64,000 bases of DNA, taken from the NCBI RefSeq assembly GCF_040750395.1, contig NZ_JBFLVD010000020.1, positions 60,022 through 124,021 of the forward strand. The letters are read 5' to 3'. The stretch comes from Scandinavium sp002470465 (GTDB lineage: Bacteria > Pseudomonadota > Gammaproteobacteria > Enterobacterales > Enterobacteriaceae). Both the position numbers and the translations under genes were made by a program. The notes beneath the pieces are model-generated. The model was not told the origin of the DNA and did no database searches. It saw only the letters and a program-made list of their open reading frames with translations. Numbering within the stretch: position 1 is the first letter of the stretch; each line of letters opens with the position of its first letter. Shown piece after piece: positions 28,201 through 36,051 of this stretch.

Positions 28201-30559
28201 GCTGCACATTATCTTTTACCGTCAGCGTTATCTCAGGCTGAACCTGGATAACCGTCAGCGGGCTGCGTGCCTCGACATGAGCTTCATCGGCCGCGTAAGC
28301 GCTGGCGCTCTTCTGTAGAGAGGCAATAATTTCATCCTGGCCCGCTGAAGTGATGTTTTCGAGCATAACCGTCGCCAGTCCGTTGGCATCAGTGCGGGTT
28401 TGCACCTCGCTCAACGCGCCGAGCGCATTATTATTCTGACGCCACCATACCGGCCTGTCAGCTAACGGCCGCCCCTGCCCATCCAGCGCTTTTACGAGGA
28501 ACTGGATTTTTCCGCGCTGTGATTTGAGGAATTTCACAGTTGCGTCATCCACTTTTATGCCATGATCCAGCGGTTCAAAACGCATTGCCGCCAGCTTCAC
28601 CGTTGGCCCAGCGATCTGCGCCGTTGCCGCGTCGCCACGAATATTTTTCTTATTTTGCGGGATCACCTGAAACACCAGGGTTTGATCGATATCCCTGGCC
28701 GAGACCTGATAACTGTCACCGCTTGCTAACGGTTGTGACAAATCGCGGGCATGGAACCATTGCAGAACTGAGCCGCTCTCCGCCTCCCCCTGATTGGCGT
28801 GATAGCGGTAGCTGCCCTTCAGCGTATTGCCAATTACTGACTCGCCCTGAATCTGTACGTCACTGACTGAAGGCGCAAATTCGCCGGGCAGTACGGTTAA
28901 ACGATATTGCGCCACAGCGGCAGGTTTAGCATCGTTAACCGCGGCGTAAAGCTCTGCACTAATGGTGGTTTCACCGGTTTGCAATGGCGTTACCCGTCCT
29001 GTGGTGGACTCGACAGCGGCCGTGTTCGGCTGCGCCGAACGGTAGACCACATGTGCGCCCCCTGCCCCTTTCACGCCGTGAATAAAGGCGGCGCTACCCG
29101 CCTGGGTAGTAAGCTCTGCAGGATCAAAGTAGATATGCCAGCTTTTCTGCTGCTGCTGATAGGCCAGCACGATATTATTGTTACGGTGCACGAACTCGGT
29201 ACGTGAAGCCAGCAGCGAAGGCAGCGCCTGCGCTTTATCCGTATCAAGCATTTCAGCCAAGCTACGACCAAATTCCCAGCGGAGGTCCACCCCGACATTG
29301 AAGTTGCTATTCTGTCCGCTGATAAACTGCTGTTCCGAGCGCAGCGTAACCAGCGGCACTGGCTGCCATTTAACCCCCAGATTCAATCCGTAGGGATCTT
29401 TACTGGCCTGACTGCGGCTGCCGTTGACATCCACTTTCTCGCCATACCACTGGTAAATACCCGCCCAACCTGAAAGCGTGCGCGCCAGCGCCGCCTCAAG
29501 GTTGAGGTCCCAGCCGCTCGCGGCACGTTCATTGAGCACATAGTGGTCGCTGTCTGACAGGAAGGGAGCATCTGAACGCCGCCAGTCGCTTAGCGGCAGA
29601 TAGTAGTTTGCCGAACCGTGCAGTCGCTCACTCCACAGTTCAAGCCCTGCGCCGAGTCGGCTGTGGTGGCGGGTAATATCCTGATCGTAGAAGGCGTTTG
29701 CCCCGCCCATCAGCTGCGAGTTGAAATTGTGACGCCAGCCAAGGCCGACATTCAGCATATTGCGATCGTTCCAGCGATGGCCGTTTAGCTGGACGAACAG
29801 GGTGTCATCCTCACCTGTAAAGAAGGGATACAGATAGTCCAGGCCAAAATCGGTGCTACTGCCCTTATCCAGTCCAAGATCGGCGGTTACGCGCGCGCGC
29901 GCGCCGCTACGCTTCAGCCAGTTTTCCACTTCAGCGGTCAGGGAAGCATTGGCGGTACTCGCCACCTGAGAGCGCGCGCTGCTGACGGCGCCATGCTGCT
30001 GAGCCGACTGCCAGAACGAGCCCAGTATGTCGCGCAGTTTTTCCGCCGCGGCAGAGTTTTCAGCCTTAGCGGCTGGCAGCTGTTCAGGAACAATTACCCA
30101 CTGCCCTGCTAAATCCGCCAACTGATGCGGGGTTTTCAGCGAGCGGTTCAGATTGATTAACTGCTGGCGAGACAGCTGATACCGCCATGCGAAGTCATCC
30201 AGATTCTCCTGCCTGGCCACAGCCACCAGCGTTACCTGCGGGTACATCTGCGCCAGACGCGCATCAGCAGGTAATAAAAATGTTGAGGTACTAAAGTTGA
30301 GGCCGTATTGCTCAGCCAAATCCCGCTGCCAGCGCTCGATATCGCTGATTTGTGGCGCTAACTGGCTACCCACCTCCCGCCAGCTTTGGCCTTGAGGTTT
30401 TTGATAGAGAATATAGCTGGCGGCATCCGCCGGCTGATTATCCGGCAACGGAGAGGCTCTGAGCCCAGTGGGGAAAAACAGAACTAAAAGCGTGAAGATA
30501 TAATGGAACAACACCAGAATGGCGATGTTTTTACTGGAGCGTTGATTAATAATATCCAC
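25268..30559 (-). CDS. Giant invasin/intimin-like inverse autotransporter
   Basis: Inverse autotransporters anchor by an N-terminal outer-membrane barrel and expose a rod of Ig-like domains. This product has at least 1763 residues. It has a signal region, a LysM-like segment (about 115-160, LVAVARQENLDDFAWRYQLS), the barrel (about 215-470, with DYLYPFFTGEDDTLFVQLNG and NAFYDQDITRHHSRLGAGLE), a linker, and Big_1-type repeats near 670-900. These are followed by Big_2-like repeats with TVSQ motifs, paired 'QWYWRKTGSND' domains and a C-terminal domain. The first codon is GTG at 30559, with no clear ribosome site. An 80-base N run at 27669-27748 lies inside, so true repeat number and length are unknown. 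Its likely role is adhesion to host or to other cells. Confidence 0.9.
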   Translation of the reverse strand: MDIINQRSSKNIAILVLFHYIFTLLVLFFPTGLRASPLPDNQPADAASYILYQKPQGQSWREVGSQLAPQISDIERWQRDLAEQYGLNFSTSTFLLPADARLAQMYPQVTLVAVARQENLDDFAWRYQLSRQQLINLNRSLKTPHQLADLAGQWVIVPEQLPAAKAENSAAAEKLRDILGSFWQSAQQHGAVSSARSQVASTANASLTAEVENWLKRSGARARVTADLGLDKGSSTDFGLDYLYPFFTGEDDTLFVQLNGHRWNDRNMLNVGLGWRHNFNSQLMGGANAFYDQDITRHHSRLGAGLELWSERLHGSANYYLPLSDWRRSDAPFLSDSDHYVLNERAASGWDLNLEAALARTLSGWAGIYQWYGEKVDVNGSRSQASKDPYGLNLGVKWQPVPLVTLRSEQQFISGQNSNFNVGVDLRWEFGRSLAEMLDTDKAQALPSLLASRTEFVHRNNNIVLAYQQQQKSWHIYFDPAELTTQAGSAAFIHGVKGAGGAHVVYRSAQPNTAAVESTTGRVTPLQTGETTISAELYAAVNDAKPAAVAQYRLTVLPGEFAPSVSDVQIQGESVIGNTLKGSYRYHANQGEAESGSVLQWFHARDLSQPLASGDSYQVSARDIDQTLVFQVIPQNKKNIRGDAATAQIAGPTVKLAAMRFEPLDHGIKVDDATVKFLKSQRGKIQFLVKALDGQGRPLADRPVWWRQNNNALGALSEVQTRTDANGLATVMLENITSAGQDEIIASLQKSASAYAADEAHVEARSPLTVIQVQPEITLTVKDNVQQVPVASVPLTFQLALEEEDLLGVANRPIRWQSNGKPAGASVTDDAGLAAIELPVPEVYGNGEWRIEAVLADVNRQASLSLTLQKNPVPALAVKDVTLSWGEVAPALQVTGGNNSNYQYRSDDNKVVAVDEQGLLTVNGTGSTTITVSQQATXXXXXXXXXXXXXXXXXXXXXXXXXXXTVTVNKAASTALSAQPVSVTYGDAPQTLKVNGGNGGEKSYSSDNPGVVTIDSIGLLTFTGAGSAMITVSQAETETQKAPADLRVAVDVGMKAPAKPQPVGADGLGATYTVDVSMLGLRINDINIDWKSTKGYRKNGNDQISNGIASFVAQDPVLLNSELYVEVSSKSISSIKPGKSPQTAEIIGIPLISSVSVSPSATAPVNTGIKASYTGFDAQGTGADDSRYQWYWRKTGSNDAWQPAQKDGNTAQTFVTEDSYVGYDVRVGVTPKGKNQTVQGEEVFSNAVSIYGTPSITSVSVSPSATAIVKAPLQASYTGFNAQGTGADDSRYQWYWRKTGSNDVWQPAQKDGNTSKTFVTDVSYAGYEVRVGVTPVGSAKPDEPGTEVFSQGVAIVRNTSPALVAQPVSTTYGSRAQTLLVSGGNGAGVKSYRSDKPQIVSVSNSGELTFIAAGSAKITVSQTATDTYDAPASIEVAVDVGIKTPPKPAPVGLGGLNATYNVDVSGLGLPNDDINIVWKSTKGYSWQGNSELSNGKATFRAWDTQLLNSKLYIEVSSKSVPSLAVGISPQTDEILAPPSVTDVSISPAGIAIVGQPLTAEYRFNANGNGSDASTFQWYWRERGSLQWNLVSDTPDAKLKTFTPPRSYGGREIQVRVTPKTAIAQGTEVSSSEARIARQVRIDSYHQTWKLTGLGGYWMYYVKVRVVDVATGKPVPGISVYFRQTHVGSSDAWDLRVTGSDGTTSDADGYREQASAYFKAWITDSRVIGGTSEPSDRVRINGDKNTWISIPESHLFGKVLNIDM
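27669..27748. other. Assembly gap (80 N)
   Basis: Eighty consecutive N replace sequence inside the Big_2-like repeat region of the invasin gene. The frame happens to stay open across it, but the gap size may be arbitrary. Near-identical repeats on both sides are the probable cause. Confidence 0.98.
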
Positions 30560-30575
30560 TTACCGATTTCTCATT

Positions 30576-30622
30576 ATGGCTAATTTTACTGACACCCCAA
30601 CATGGCTAATTTTACTGACACC
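30576..30622. repeat. Direct repeat (2 x 21 bp) upstream of the invasin
   Basis: A 21-bp unit starting ATGGCTAATTTTACTG occurs at 30576-30596 and again at 30602-30622, with 5 bases between. It lies just before the invasin start and could be a regulator site pair or leftover transposon ends. Confidence 0.85.
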
Positions 30623-30963
30623 AACCCATGCTCTGCAGTAATAACCTGCATTACTTCTAAAAACCCCCGGTGCCTCCTGCTTAAATCCTCTAAAATAAAA
30701 AGGATTTATTCGCTCAGCATTAAGCAATAAACCATTAAAAGATTACATCTCGCCACGCTAAGAAAATTCTCTCCACCACGAGAAAACACTCTCTTCTCTT
30801 CAGACTAGCAGGGAGAATAACAACTAGGTTACCGGTAACCTCGCCGCTATATTCCGCCCTTTAATTTTCTGTGATATTTATCTGAGGAGAATTGCTGATC
30901 AGGTTAGCCCACCATAACCAAAGGTCTCACTCATTCAGATCTGACAGCAGAGTCGCCTTACCG

Positions 30964-31035
30964 CCAGGCAACCAGGCAACCAGGCAACCAGGCAACCAGG
31001 CAACCAGGCAACCAGGCAACCAGGCAACCAGGCAA
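30964..31035. repeat. Nine tandem copies of CCAGGCAA (8-bp microsatellite)
   Basis: Nine perfect head-to-tail copies of CCAGGCAA span 72 bp between the divergent invasin gene and the RcsB-like regulator at 31210. Such arrays change copy number by slipped-strand mispairing. At 175 bp before the regulator start it would alter promoter spacing or leader RNA. It also lies inside a short open frame (30892-31080), where gain or loss of one unit would shift frame; I doubt that frame is a gene. Confidence 0.95.
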
Positions 31036-31209
31036 CAGCATGCCGTGGCTACCTGCTGGCGCAAGGATCGGGTATTCTGAGGTTGGCGCTCAGCGCCCTA
31101 ATACATTTCGCAATCCACAGCTTTTTTTCTGACTGGTATGATAGAAACATCTGTTACTGACTCGTATATTTCTCGTCAACAAATCTGAATCAAGCCTGAG
31201 GATTAAGCC

Positions 31210-31893
31210 ATGTCTGTGAATATTCTGATTGCCGATGAACATACTCTGATCCGTCGCGGTATGCTCTCAATGATTAATACCATGTCCGCAGCCAATACCA
31301 CGATGGACAATATTGAATTTAACGTAATTGGCGATACCGACTCGCCAGCAGAGTTAGTGAGCCTGCTTTCACATAATCGCGTGGATATCCTGTTTCTCGG
31401 TTTTACGCTTAACACCCGCAGAACCCAGAGCCCGGTTTCCGAACTCGACGGCACCGCACTGATTAAATGGCTGGCGAATAAATTTCCGCAAACTCAGATT
31501 GTGGTGCTTTCGCCGTACCGGAATACCAATGTGATCCGCATGGCGCTTGAAGCCGGTGCCAGAGGCTATATCAGTCGGGAGACCTGTGAGCGTATGCTGT
31601 GGCGCGCCATGACGGCGGTGCTGGATGGCGAAGTTTATATTGAACGCGGGCTGATGGACTCGCTGTTCCGTCGCGATACGCTTGCCGGCCAGGAGCTGAC
31701 CACCCGTGAAAACGATGTATTGCGCATGCTGTGCCGCGGGCTGTCGCTGACCGCCATTTCATCAAAAATGAATCTCAGCAATAAAACCGTAAGCGCTCAC
31801 AAACTGCGCGCCATGGAGAAATTGGGGGTAGAGAGCGACTGTCAGCTTTATTGCCTGCTGGCGCAGACGCGCATGTTCGATATCGCTATTTAA
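31210..31893 (+). CDS. RcsB/FixJ-like LuxR-family regulator without phospho-acceptor Asp
   Basis: The 227-residue protein has an N-terminal receiver-like domain (about 1-130, starting VNILIADEHTLIRRGM) and a C-terminal LuxR helix-turn-helix (about 155-215, with LTTRENDVLRMLCRGLSLTA and NLSNKTVSAHKLRAMEKLGV). The architecture follows RcsB. The usual phosphorylated Asp at the end of strand 3 is replaced: the segment reads VDILFLGF, with Gly at that place. It should therefore bind DNA without classical phosphorylation, perhaps as a partner of RcsB, as BglJ, MatA and GadE do. GAGG before the ATG supports the start. It is divergent from the invasin gene and is its most likely regulator, but that is inference. 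Confidence 0.85.
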   Translation: MSVNILIADEHTLIRRGMLSMINTMSAANTTMDNIEFNVIGDTDSPAELVSLLSHNRVDILFLGFTLNTRRTQSPVSELDGTALIKWLANKFPQTQIVVLSPYRNTNVIRMALEAGARGYISRETCERMLWRAMTAVLDGEVYIERGLMDSLFRRDTLAGQELTTRENDVLRMLCRGLSLTAISSKMNLSNKTVSAHKLRAMEKLGVESDCQLYCLLAQTRMFDIAI

Positions 31894-31951
31894 TTACTTA
31901 TGACAACGCTGACGCCGAACAGATGCAGGCAGGATGTATGCTTAAAAACAG

Positions 31952-31984
31952 TGAATACAGACAGTGAAACAATGTCTGTATTCA
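31952..31984. terminator. Bidirectional terminator between regulator and emrE-like gene
   Basis: A perfect 12-bp inverted repeat (TGAATACAGACA / TGTCTGTATTCA) with a 9-base loop lies between two convergent genes. On the minus strand it is followed by a T-rich run (CTGTTTTTAAG), fitting termination of the exporter gene; it can also end the regulator transcript. Confidence 0.8.
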
Positions 31985-32000
31985 GCCGGGCTGCTGATAG

Positions 32001-32339
32001 TTATTTCTCAATCAACGAACTGGAAAACAGATTTATAATCATCACGCCGACAATGATAAAGGCGATACCGATGATGGCAGGCATATCCAGCTTTTGATGA
32101 TAATAAAAATAGGAGATCAGCGAGACCAGGATTATCCCCATGCCCGCCCAGATAGCGTAAGCAATGCCTAAATTCAGCACCTTCACCACGTGCGCAAGAC
32201 CGTAAAATGAGATGGCATAACCGGCTACCACCGCTACCGATGGCCCCAGTCGGGTAAAGCCGTCAGAGGCTTTCACCATCGAAGTGGCGATGGTTTCAGC
32301 AATCACCGATACCAGCAACAGCAGATAGATCTTGATCAT
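32001..32339 (-). CDS. Small multidrug resistance exporter (EmrE-like)
   Basis: SMR proteins are four-helix antiporters that work as dimers in the inner membrane and export cationic drugs in exchange for protons. The 112-residue protein has the essential Glu in helix 1 (SVIAETIATS, residue 15), YGLAHVVKVLNLGIAYAIWAG in helices 2-3 and a C-terminal helix. The match to E. coli EmrE is clear over the whole length (for example FTRLGPSV, AIWAGMGIILVSLIS and PAIIGIAFIIVGVMIINL). It is more EmrE-like than Gdx/SugE-like. It is read alone, with a roughly 200-bp upstream region containing a stable hairpin. Confidence 0.92.
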   Translation of the reverse strand: MIKIYLLLLVSVIAETIATSMVKASDGFTRLGPSVAVVAGYAISFYGLAHVVKVLNLGIAYAIWAGMGIILVSLISYFYYHQKLDMPAIIGIAFIIVGVMIINLFSSSLIEK

Positions 32340-32809
32340 AGTTTAAGCGTCCTATAACGAAAATTATCTTCAACTCTGGGGCATGTGCGCCGACGCCTGC
32401 TACACATCGGTGCGTTTGCGGCCGCAGCTTTATTTTCCCCAGCCACCAACTGTCCACACTGCCACAATACTTTTGACAAGCCCTGTAGAGGGTAACAGAA
32501 ACCCTCAGGGCTGGGCGAGAATATTCTGAGATAATTCATGAATATATACCCGGTGCTGAAAACAATATCGCTATTTTCTTTTGGCTAATCTTATATCCCA
32601 TATTCACTACCGCGGTTCTCAGCCTCATATAAACAATTCTATCCAAGCAAACGGCTACATTATTCCCGTCGTTTTTACTTTATTGAGTGCAACTATCTTG
32701 AAAAAATTAGAATTAGGTTTACTTATTGGCACCTCCCTTTTGCGCAATCCGCGCTCTCTGCCGAACAGAACCGCACGCTGATGGGGATTAACCGCTGACG
32801 CCGTAACAC
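32340..32809. promoter_or_regulatory. Upstream region of the emrE-like gene, with a long hairpin
   Basis: There is no convincing gene in this stretch. At 32480-32511 the minus strand can fold GCCCTGAGGGT / ACCCTCTACAGGGC, a stem of about 11 pairs interrupted by two unpaired bases, roughly 140-170 bases before the exporter start. I compared it by eye with guanidine riboswitch motifs, which often precede SMR genes, and found no convincing ACGR-loop pair. Confidence 0.4.
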
Positions 32810-34034
32810 AGCAGGATAACATACCTATCTACTCTCTTTTGGCGGTGAAACTTACGAAGCAATCTGGTCGCATATGGCAACCGAGGTTAACCGGGCGAAA
32901 ATCGCCCAAGGGCTGGTGAAACTGATGAAAACCAGTTCCCGGTGTACAACAAGAACCTTAAACCCGAAGAAATGGTAGGTGAATGTCTCTCCCACAGCTG
33001 GGACGGAAAGACCTGCGATATGAGTCACTATCGGTCTATCTGGATGGCATCGATTTTGATTTCGAGAAAGCTGTACGCGTTATCCCCGAGGAGAATGATA
33101 ATCTGCTGAAGTTGACGCAGCTGGTTCGTCAGTTGCTGAAGCCGAATAGAAATAAAGAGCTCTGTCTGACCACCTATCATGTGGGCGCCGATCCGGAAGC
33201 CTGTATAGATGCCAGCGATATGCAGGACTGCTCGTCGTTTATTGAAGATAAACGCTCCCCCCATCATGGCGTGACCAAGGACAAGGATCTCTTCGACTTC
33301 TTCAATGTCATGACCTACGATGCCAGCCCTAAATTCCAGTATAAAATCGCCATGGCTAAGGGTAGCCCTGGCAAAATTCTGTTAGGCAACACTATTAACA
33401 GTCAGTGGGATCCGGATGGCCGCTACGTTGAGTCCTGGGGGAAAAATATCGAACGCGCCGAATGGCAGGCTAAAAATAACTATGGCGGTTTCTTATGTCT
33501 AGATGCAGGGATCGAATAATCATCAGCTCAGCTTTGGTGGTCAGGTTGAATACATCAATCAGATGCAGCAGGCTGCGCAAAATGCCAATGGTCCTGTTGA
33601 TAACCATCTGCCTGTCGCCATCGCTACGATCGGTGCCGCTCATGTCACTCTGGACGGTTCAAGGTCCCATGATCCGAAAAAAAGTGCTTCCCTGCTGTTT
33701 AAATGGCAGCAGATCTCTGGACCACAGGTAACTCTGCATAATGACAACCGGCCGCAGGTCAGCTTTGAGCTGGGCGACACGCAGAAGGACTTGGAGTCAG
33801 GGGCTTCCGGCTGACCGTTAACGATGGCGAACAAGATTTAGCGCCGTTTGACTTTGTCATTCTGCATAAAGCTGAAGTAAATAACGATATTCCGGGTAAC
33901 TGCCCCCTGATAACGGCGCACATACTGGCTGGCGGAGCAGCAAAGTTTATATCAGCAGCGATGTAGTCAGCTGGAAAGGCAAAGAGTACAAAGCGCGCCA
34001 GTGGACCCAGGGCAACGGGCCTGGAAATCATTGA
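32810..34034 (+). pseudogene. GH18 chitinase with PKD and CBM5/12 domains, decayed
   Basis: Pieces in at least three frames give a GH18 enzyme. They are LLSFGGETYEAIWSHMATE near 32830; FPVYNKNL-like and EEMVGECLSHSWDGKTCDM near 32960-33020; the catalytic motif YLDGIDFDFEKA at 33040 with the acid Glu intact; DLFDFFNVMTYD near 33290; and KILLGNTINSQWDPDG. A PKD-type domain follows (VTLDGSRSHDPKKSASLLF, 33645), then a chitin-binding VSWKGKEYKARQWTQG ending at 34034. Frameshifts lie near 32935, 33025, 33500 and 33800, and the N-terminus is missing. It differs in type from the intact chitinase at 37441 and so is not a recent copy of it. Confidence 0.85.
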
Positions 34035-34249
34035 GCGGCAAACATCCAGCGCTCAGCCATTATTCAGAGGCTCTGGCAGGGGCGTTTTCACATATCAGGA
34101 TGGTGCCTAACTTCACAAATCATTTATCTTTCATACAAAACTCATAACTTTTATTACAAAAAATAAATCGCCTGACCTATATTCAGCCTGCATACGCTTT
34201 AGAAGAAAATGCTACCTCTTACATTACAGCGAACAATTAAGGAATCGTA

Positions 34250-35221
34250 ATGGAAAAGTTTATTTTCAAATGGCTGTTGCTGCTTCCCGCTTTCAGCGCA
34301 TCATCTGCGTTGTTTGCTCAGTCAACTTATCTCTCCGGGGAACAAACCCGCTATCAGCATGATGGCCTGACGTTGTCCACCTCGTTGGGTTATCTCGGCG
34401 GCAAGGCAAAAGAGAACGTTTATGGTGATGGCAGGCAACTCAGCCAGGTGGACTGGAAGATAAAAAACGCGGCTATCATTAAAGGGCAGCTGAATTACGA
34501 CCTGCTCCCTTGGCTCAGCCTGAATGCACAAGGATGGACCACGCTGGCAAAAGGTAGCTCCCATATGGATGACTATGACTGGTTCAATCCCGACAGCAGC
34601 AGCCCTTCAGAACACTCTGTTTCCCCAACCCGTCTGAACTACGCTAACCAGTACGATTTGAGCGTACGCGGATGGGTGATGAACGAGCCAACGTTCAAAT
34701 TTGGACCGATGGCCGGGTTCCAGCAGAGTCGCTACAGCTTTACCGCCCATGACGGTAGCTATAACTATTCAGGTCGCAATGATGACGGCACCATTAATCC
34801 GGACCTGCCCCGATTGCAGGGAACCTTTAACGGCCCGGTAATTGGCTATAAACAGACTTTTTCCGCTCCCTATATTGGTCTGGCTGGCTTTTATACCGTC
34901 GGCAAATTTGAGTTCAGCGGACTGGTTAAATACAGTAACTGGGTTAAAGCTAAAGACTACGATATGCACTATCTGAGGGCTACCGACTTCCAGAGCGAAG
35001 CCCATAACGGCAGGCTCTGGGGCGCCGAAATTACCGCTGGATATAACGTAACGCCTGTGGCTCAGGTATATGTAGAGGCCAACTACAGCCGCTTCACGCA
35101 GGCGCGGGGGGATATGGTGGTTCGTGATTATAATGCCGGTGAAGAGTCGGTGAATTCCAATGCCGAAGGGATCGAAAACAGAACCTACAGTTATATGATG
35201 GGCGTAAAATATGTTTTTTAA
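34250..35221 (+). CDS. Omptin-family outer-membrane protease
   Basis: Omptins (OmpT, Pla, PgtE) are ten-stranded barrel proteases that cleave host peptides and plasminogen or antimicrobial peptides and need rough LPS. The 323-residue protein keeps the catalytic residues: Asp pair in SHMDDYDW (residues 108 and 110) and Asp-His in KDYDMHYLR. Family segments NYANQYDLSVRGWVMNEP, MAGFQQSRYSFTA and GYKQTFSAPYIGLAGFY are intact, and it ends in YVF. A signal peptide ends near LFAQS. AAGGAATCGTA precedes ATG 34250. It appears functional, in a neighbourhood of dead genes. Confidence 0.95.
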   Translation: MEKFIFKWLLLLPAFSASSALFAQSTYLSGEQTRYQHDGLTLSTSLGYLGGKAKENVYGDGRQLSQVDWKIKNAAIIKGQLNYDLLPWLSLNAQGWTTLAKGSSHMDDYDWFNPDSSSPSEHSVSPTRLNYANQYDLSVRGWVMNEPTFKFGPMAGFQQSRYSFTAHDGSYNYSGRNDDGTINPDLPRLQGTFNGPVIGYKQTFSAPYIGLAGFYTVGKFEFSGLVKYSNWVKAKDYDMHYLRATDFQSEAHNGRLWGAEITAGYNVTPVAQVYVEANYSRFTQARGDMVVRDYNAGEESVNSNAEGIENRTYSYMMGVKYVF

Positions 35222-35330
35222 CCGGCAGACACGTAAGGCCGCTGGCGGTAAAAAATATCAATGAGTTGCTGGCTGCCGCCGTTAACCTATTTCCGAAGGT
35301 CGCGCAGCCCGCTCAACGCGATCTTCGCTT

Positions 35331-35559
35331 GTGACCAAGAAGAATAATAATGACACCAATACAGACGCGGCTAAGCTCACCGAGCTCAGCAAATCTTTTG
35401 ATGGCAAAGCGATCATCTCCCATTTCGACCATGACTATTTATCATGGCGAGTTCATCACACTTCTGAACCCCTCTGGCTGCGGTAGGACCACTATGCTCC
35501 GTCTGATTGCCGGTCTCGTCGTGGGCAGCCAGCTGCTGTTGCGTGATAAAACCAAATAA
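35331..35559 (+). pseudogene. potA N-terminus fused to potC C-terminus (deletion scar)
   Basis: From GTG 35331 the sequence codes for the start of PotA, the spermidine/putrescine ABC ATPase (AKLTELSKSFDGKAIISHFD). After a frameshift it continues with GEFITLLNPSGCGRTTMLRL, a Walker A whose essential Lys is now Arg. Directly after IAGLV the sequence becomes GSQLLLRDKTK, which is the C-terminus of PotC. One deletion has therefore removed most of potA, all of potB and most of potC. Confidence 0.8.
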
Positions 35560-35571
35560 AGATAACCAGTT

Positions 35572-35975
35572 ATGAATAAATGGTGTTACTGGTTAGCCTC
35601 TGGCATGCTGACGTTAAGCGTGCAGAGCGCCCAGGCCGATGAAAGCAGCAAAACGCTCTATTTTTTACATCAAGGAGGGCGGCATTTTCCTAGATGGACA
35701 GCCTAGCGATCCCGGCTAATGACAAAAATAAAGCTGGCGCGTTTAAACTGATCAACTTCCTGTTGTGTCCGGAAGTAGCAGCTAAAGTCGCGCAAACTAT
35801 CGGTCATCCTACGCCGAACCTGACGGCCAGAGCGCAGTTACCCAAAACCCTCACCGGCGACTAGTCGCTCTATCCGCTGGAGGAGGTAATAAAAAATAGT
35901 AAGTGGTAGGATGATGTCGGCGCTACCAGCACCCTATATGAAACGCTGCTTGAACGGCTGAAAGCGGGCCGTTAA
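35572..35975 (+). pseudogene. potD with internal deletion and stops
   Basis: PotD is the periplasmic spermidine/putrescine-binding protein. The signal peptide and first residues (MNKWCYWLASGML, ADESSKTLYF) are joined directly to the last third of the protein (KEGGIF, then SLAIPANDKNKAGAFKLINF, IGHPTPNLTARAQL and LLERLKAGR), with a frameshift and two in-frame stops. More than half of the gene is gone. It lies 12 bp after the potA-potC scar, in the native order. Confidence 0.85.
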
Positions 35976-36007
35976 AAGACCAACTCCTGCTGACCGAGAG
36001 GTAATTA

Positions 36008-36030
36008 GCGCCAGCCATCACCGCTGGCGC
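36008..36030. terminator. Hairpin after the LPMO gene
   Basis: A 7-bp inverted repeat GCGCCAG / CTGGCGC with a 9-base loop lies between the converging potD remnant and the LPMO gene, 22 bp past the LPMO stop. A U-tract is lacking, so it is a tentative terminator. Confidence 0.4.
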
Positions 36031-36051
36031 CAGTTGCTTAGTAATTAGCGA

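Noticed and set aside
30964..31035. CRISPR array
   Set aside because: The units are 8 bp and contiguous with no spacers; no cas genes are in the window.
30892..31080. 62-codon frame through the 8-bp repeat
   Set aside because: The peptide is repeat-driven (PGNQATRQ units), lacks a ribosome site and shows no conserved flanks; the repeat is better seen as regulatory.
32340..32540. Guanidine riboswitch upstream of the SMR gene
   Set aside because: No paired ACGR loops or ykkC core could be recognised; only a generic hairpin is supported.
35331..35559. Functional ABC ATPase
   Set aside because: Walker A lysine is replaced by Arg, the frame is shifted and everything after IAGLV is PotC sequence; it is a deletion scar.
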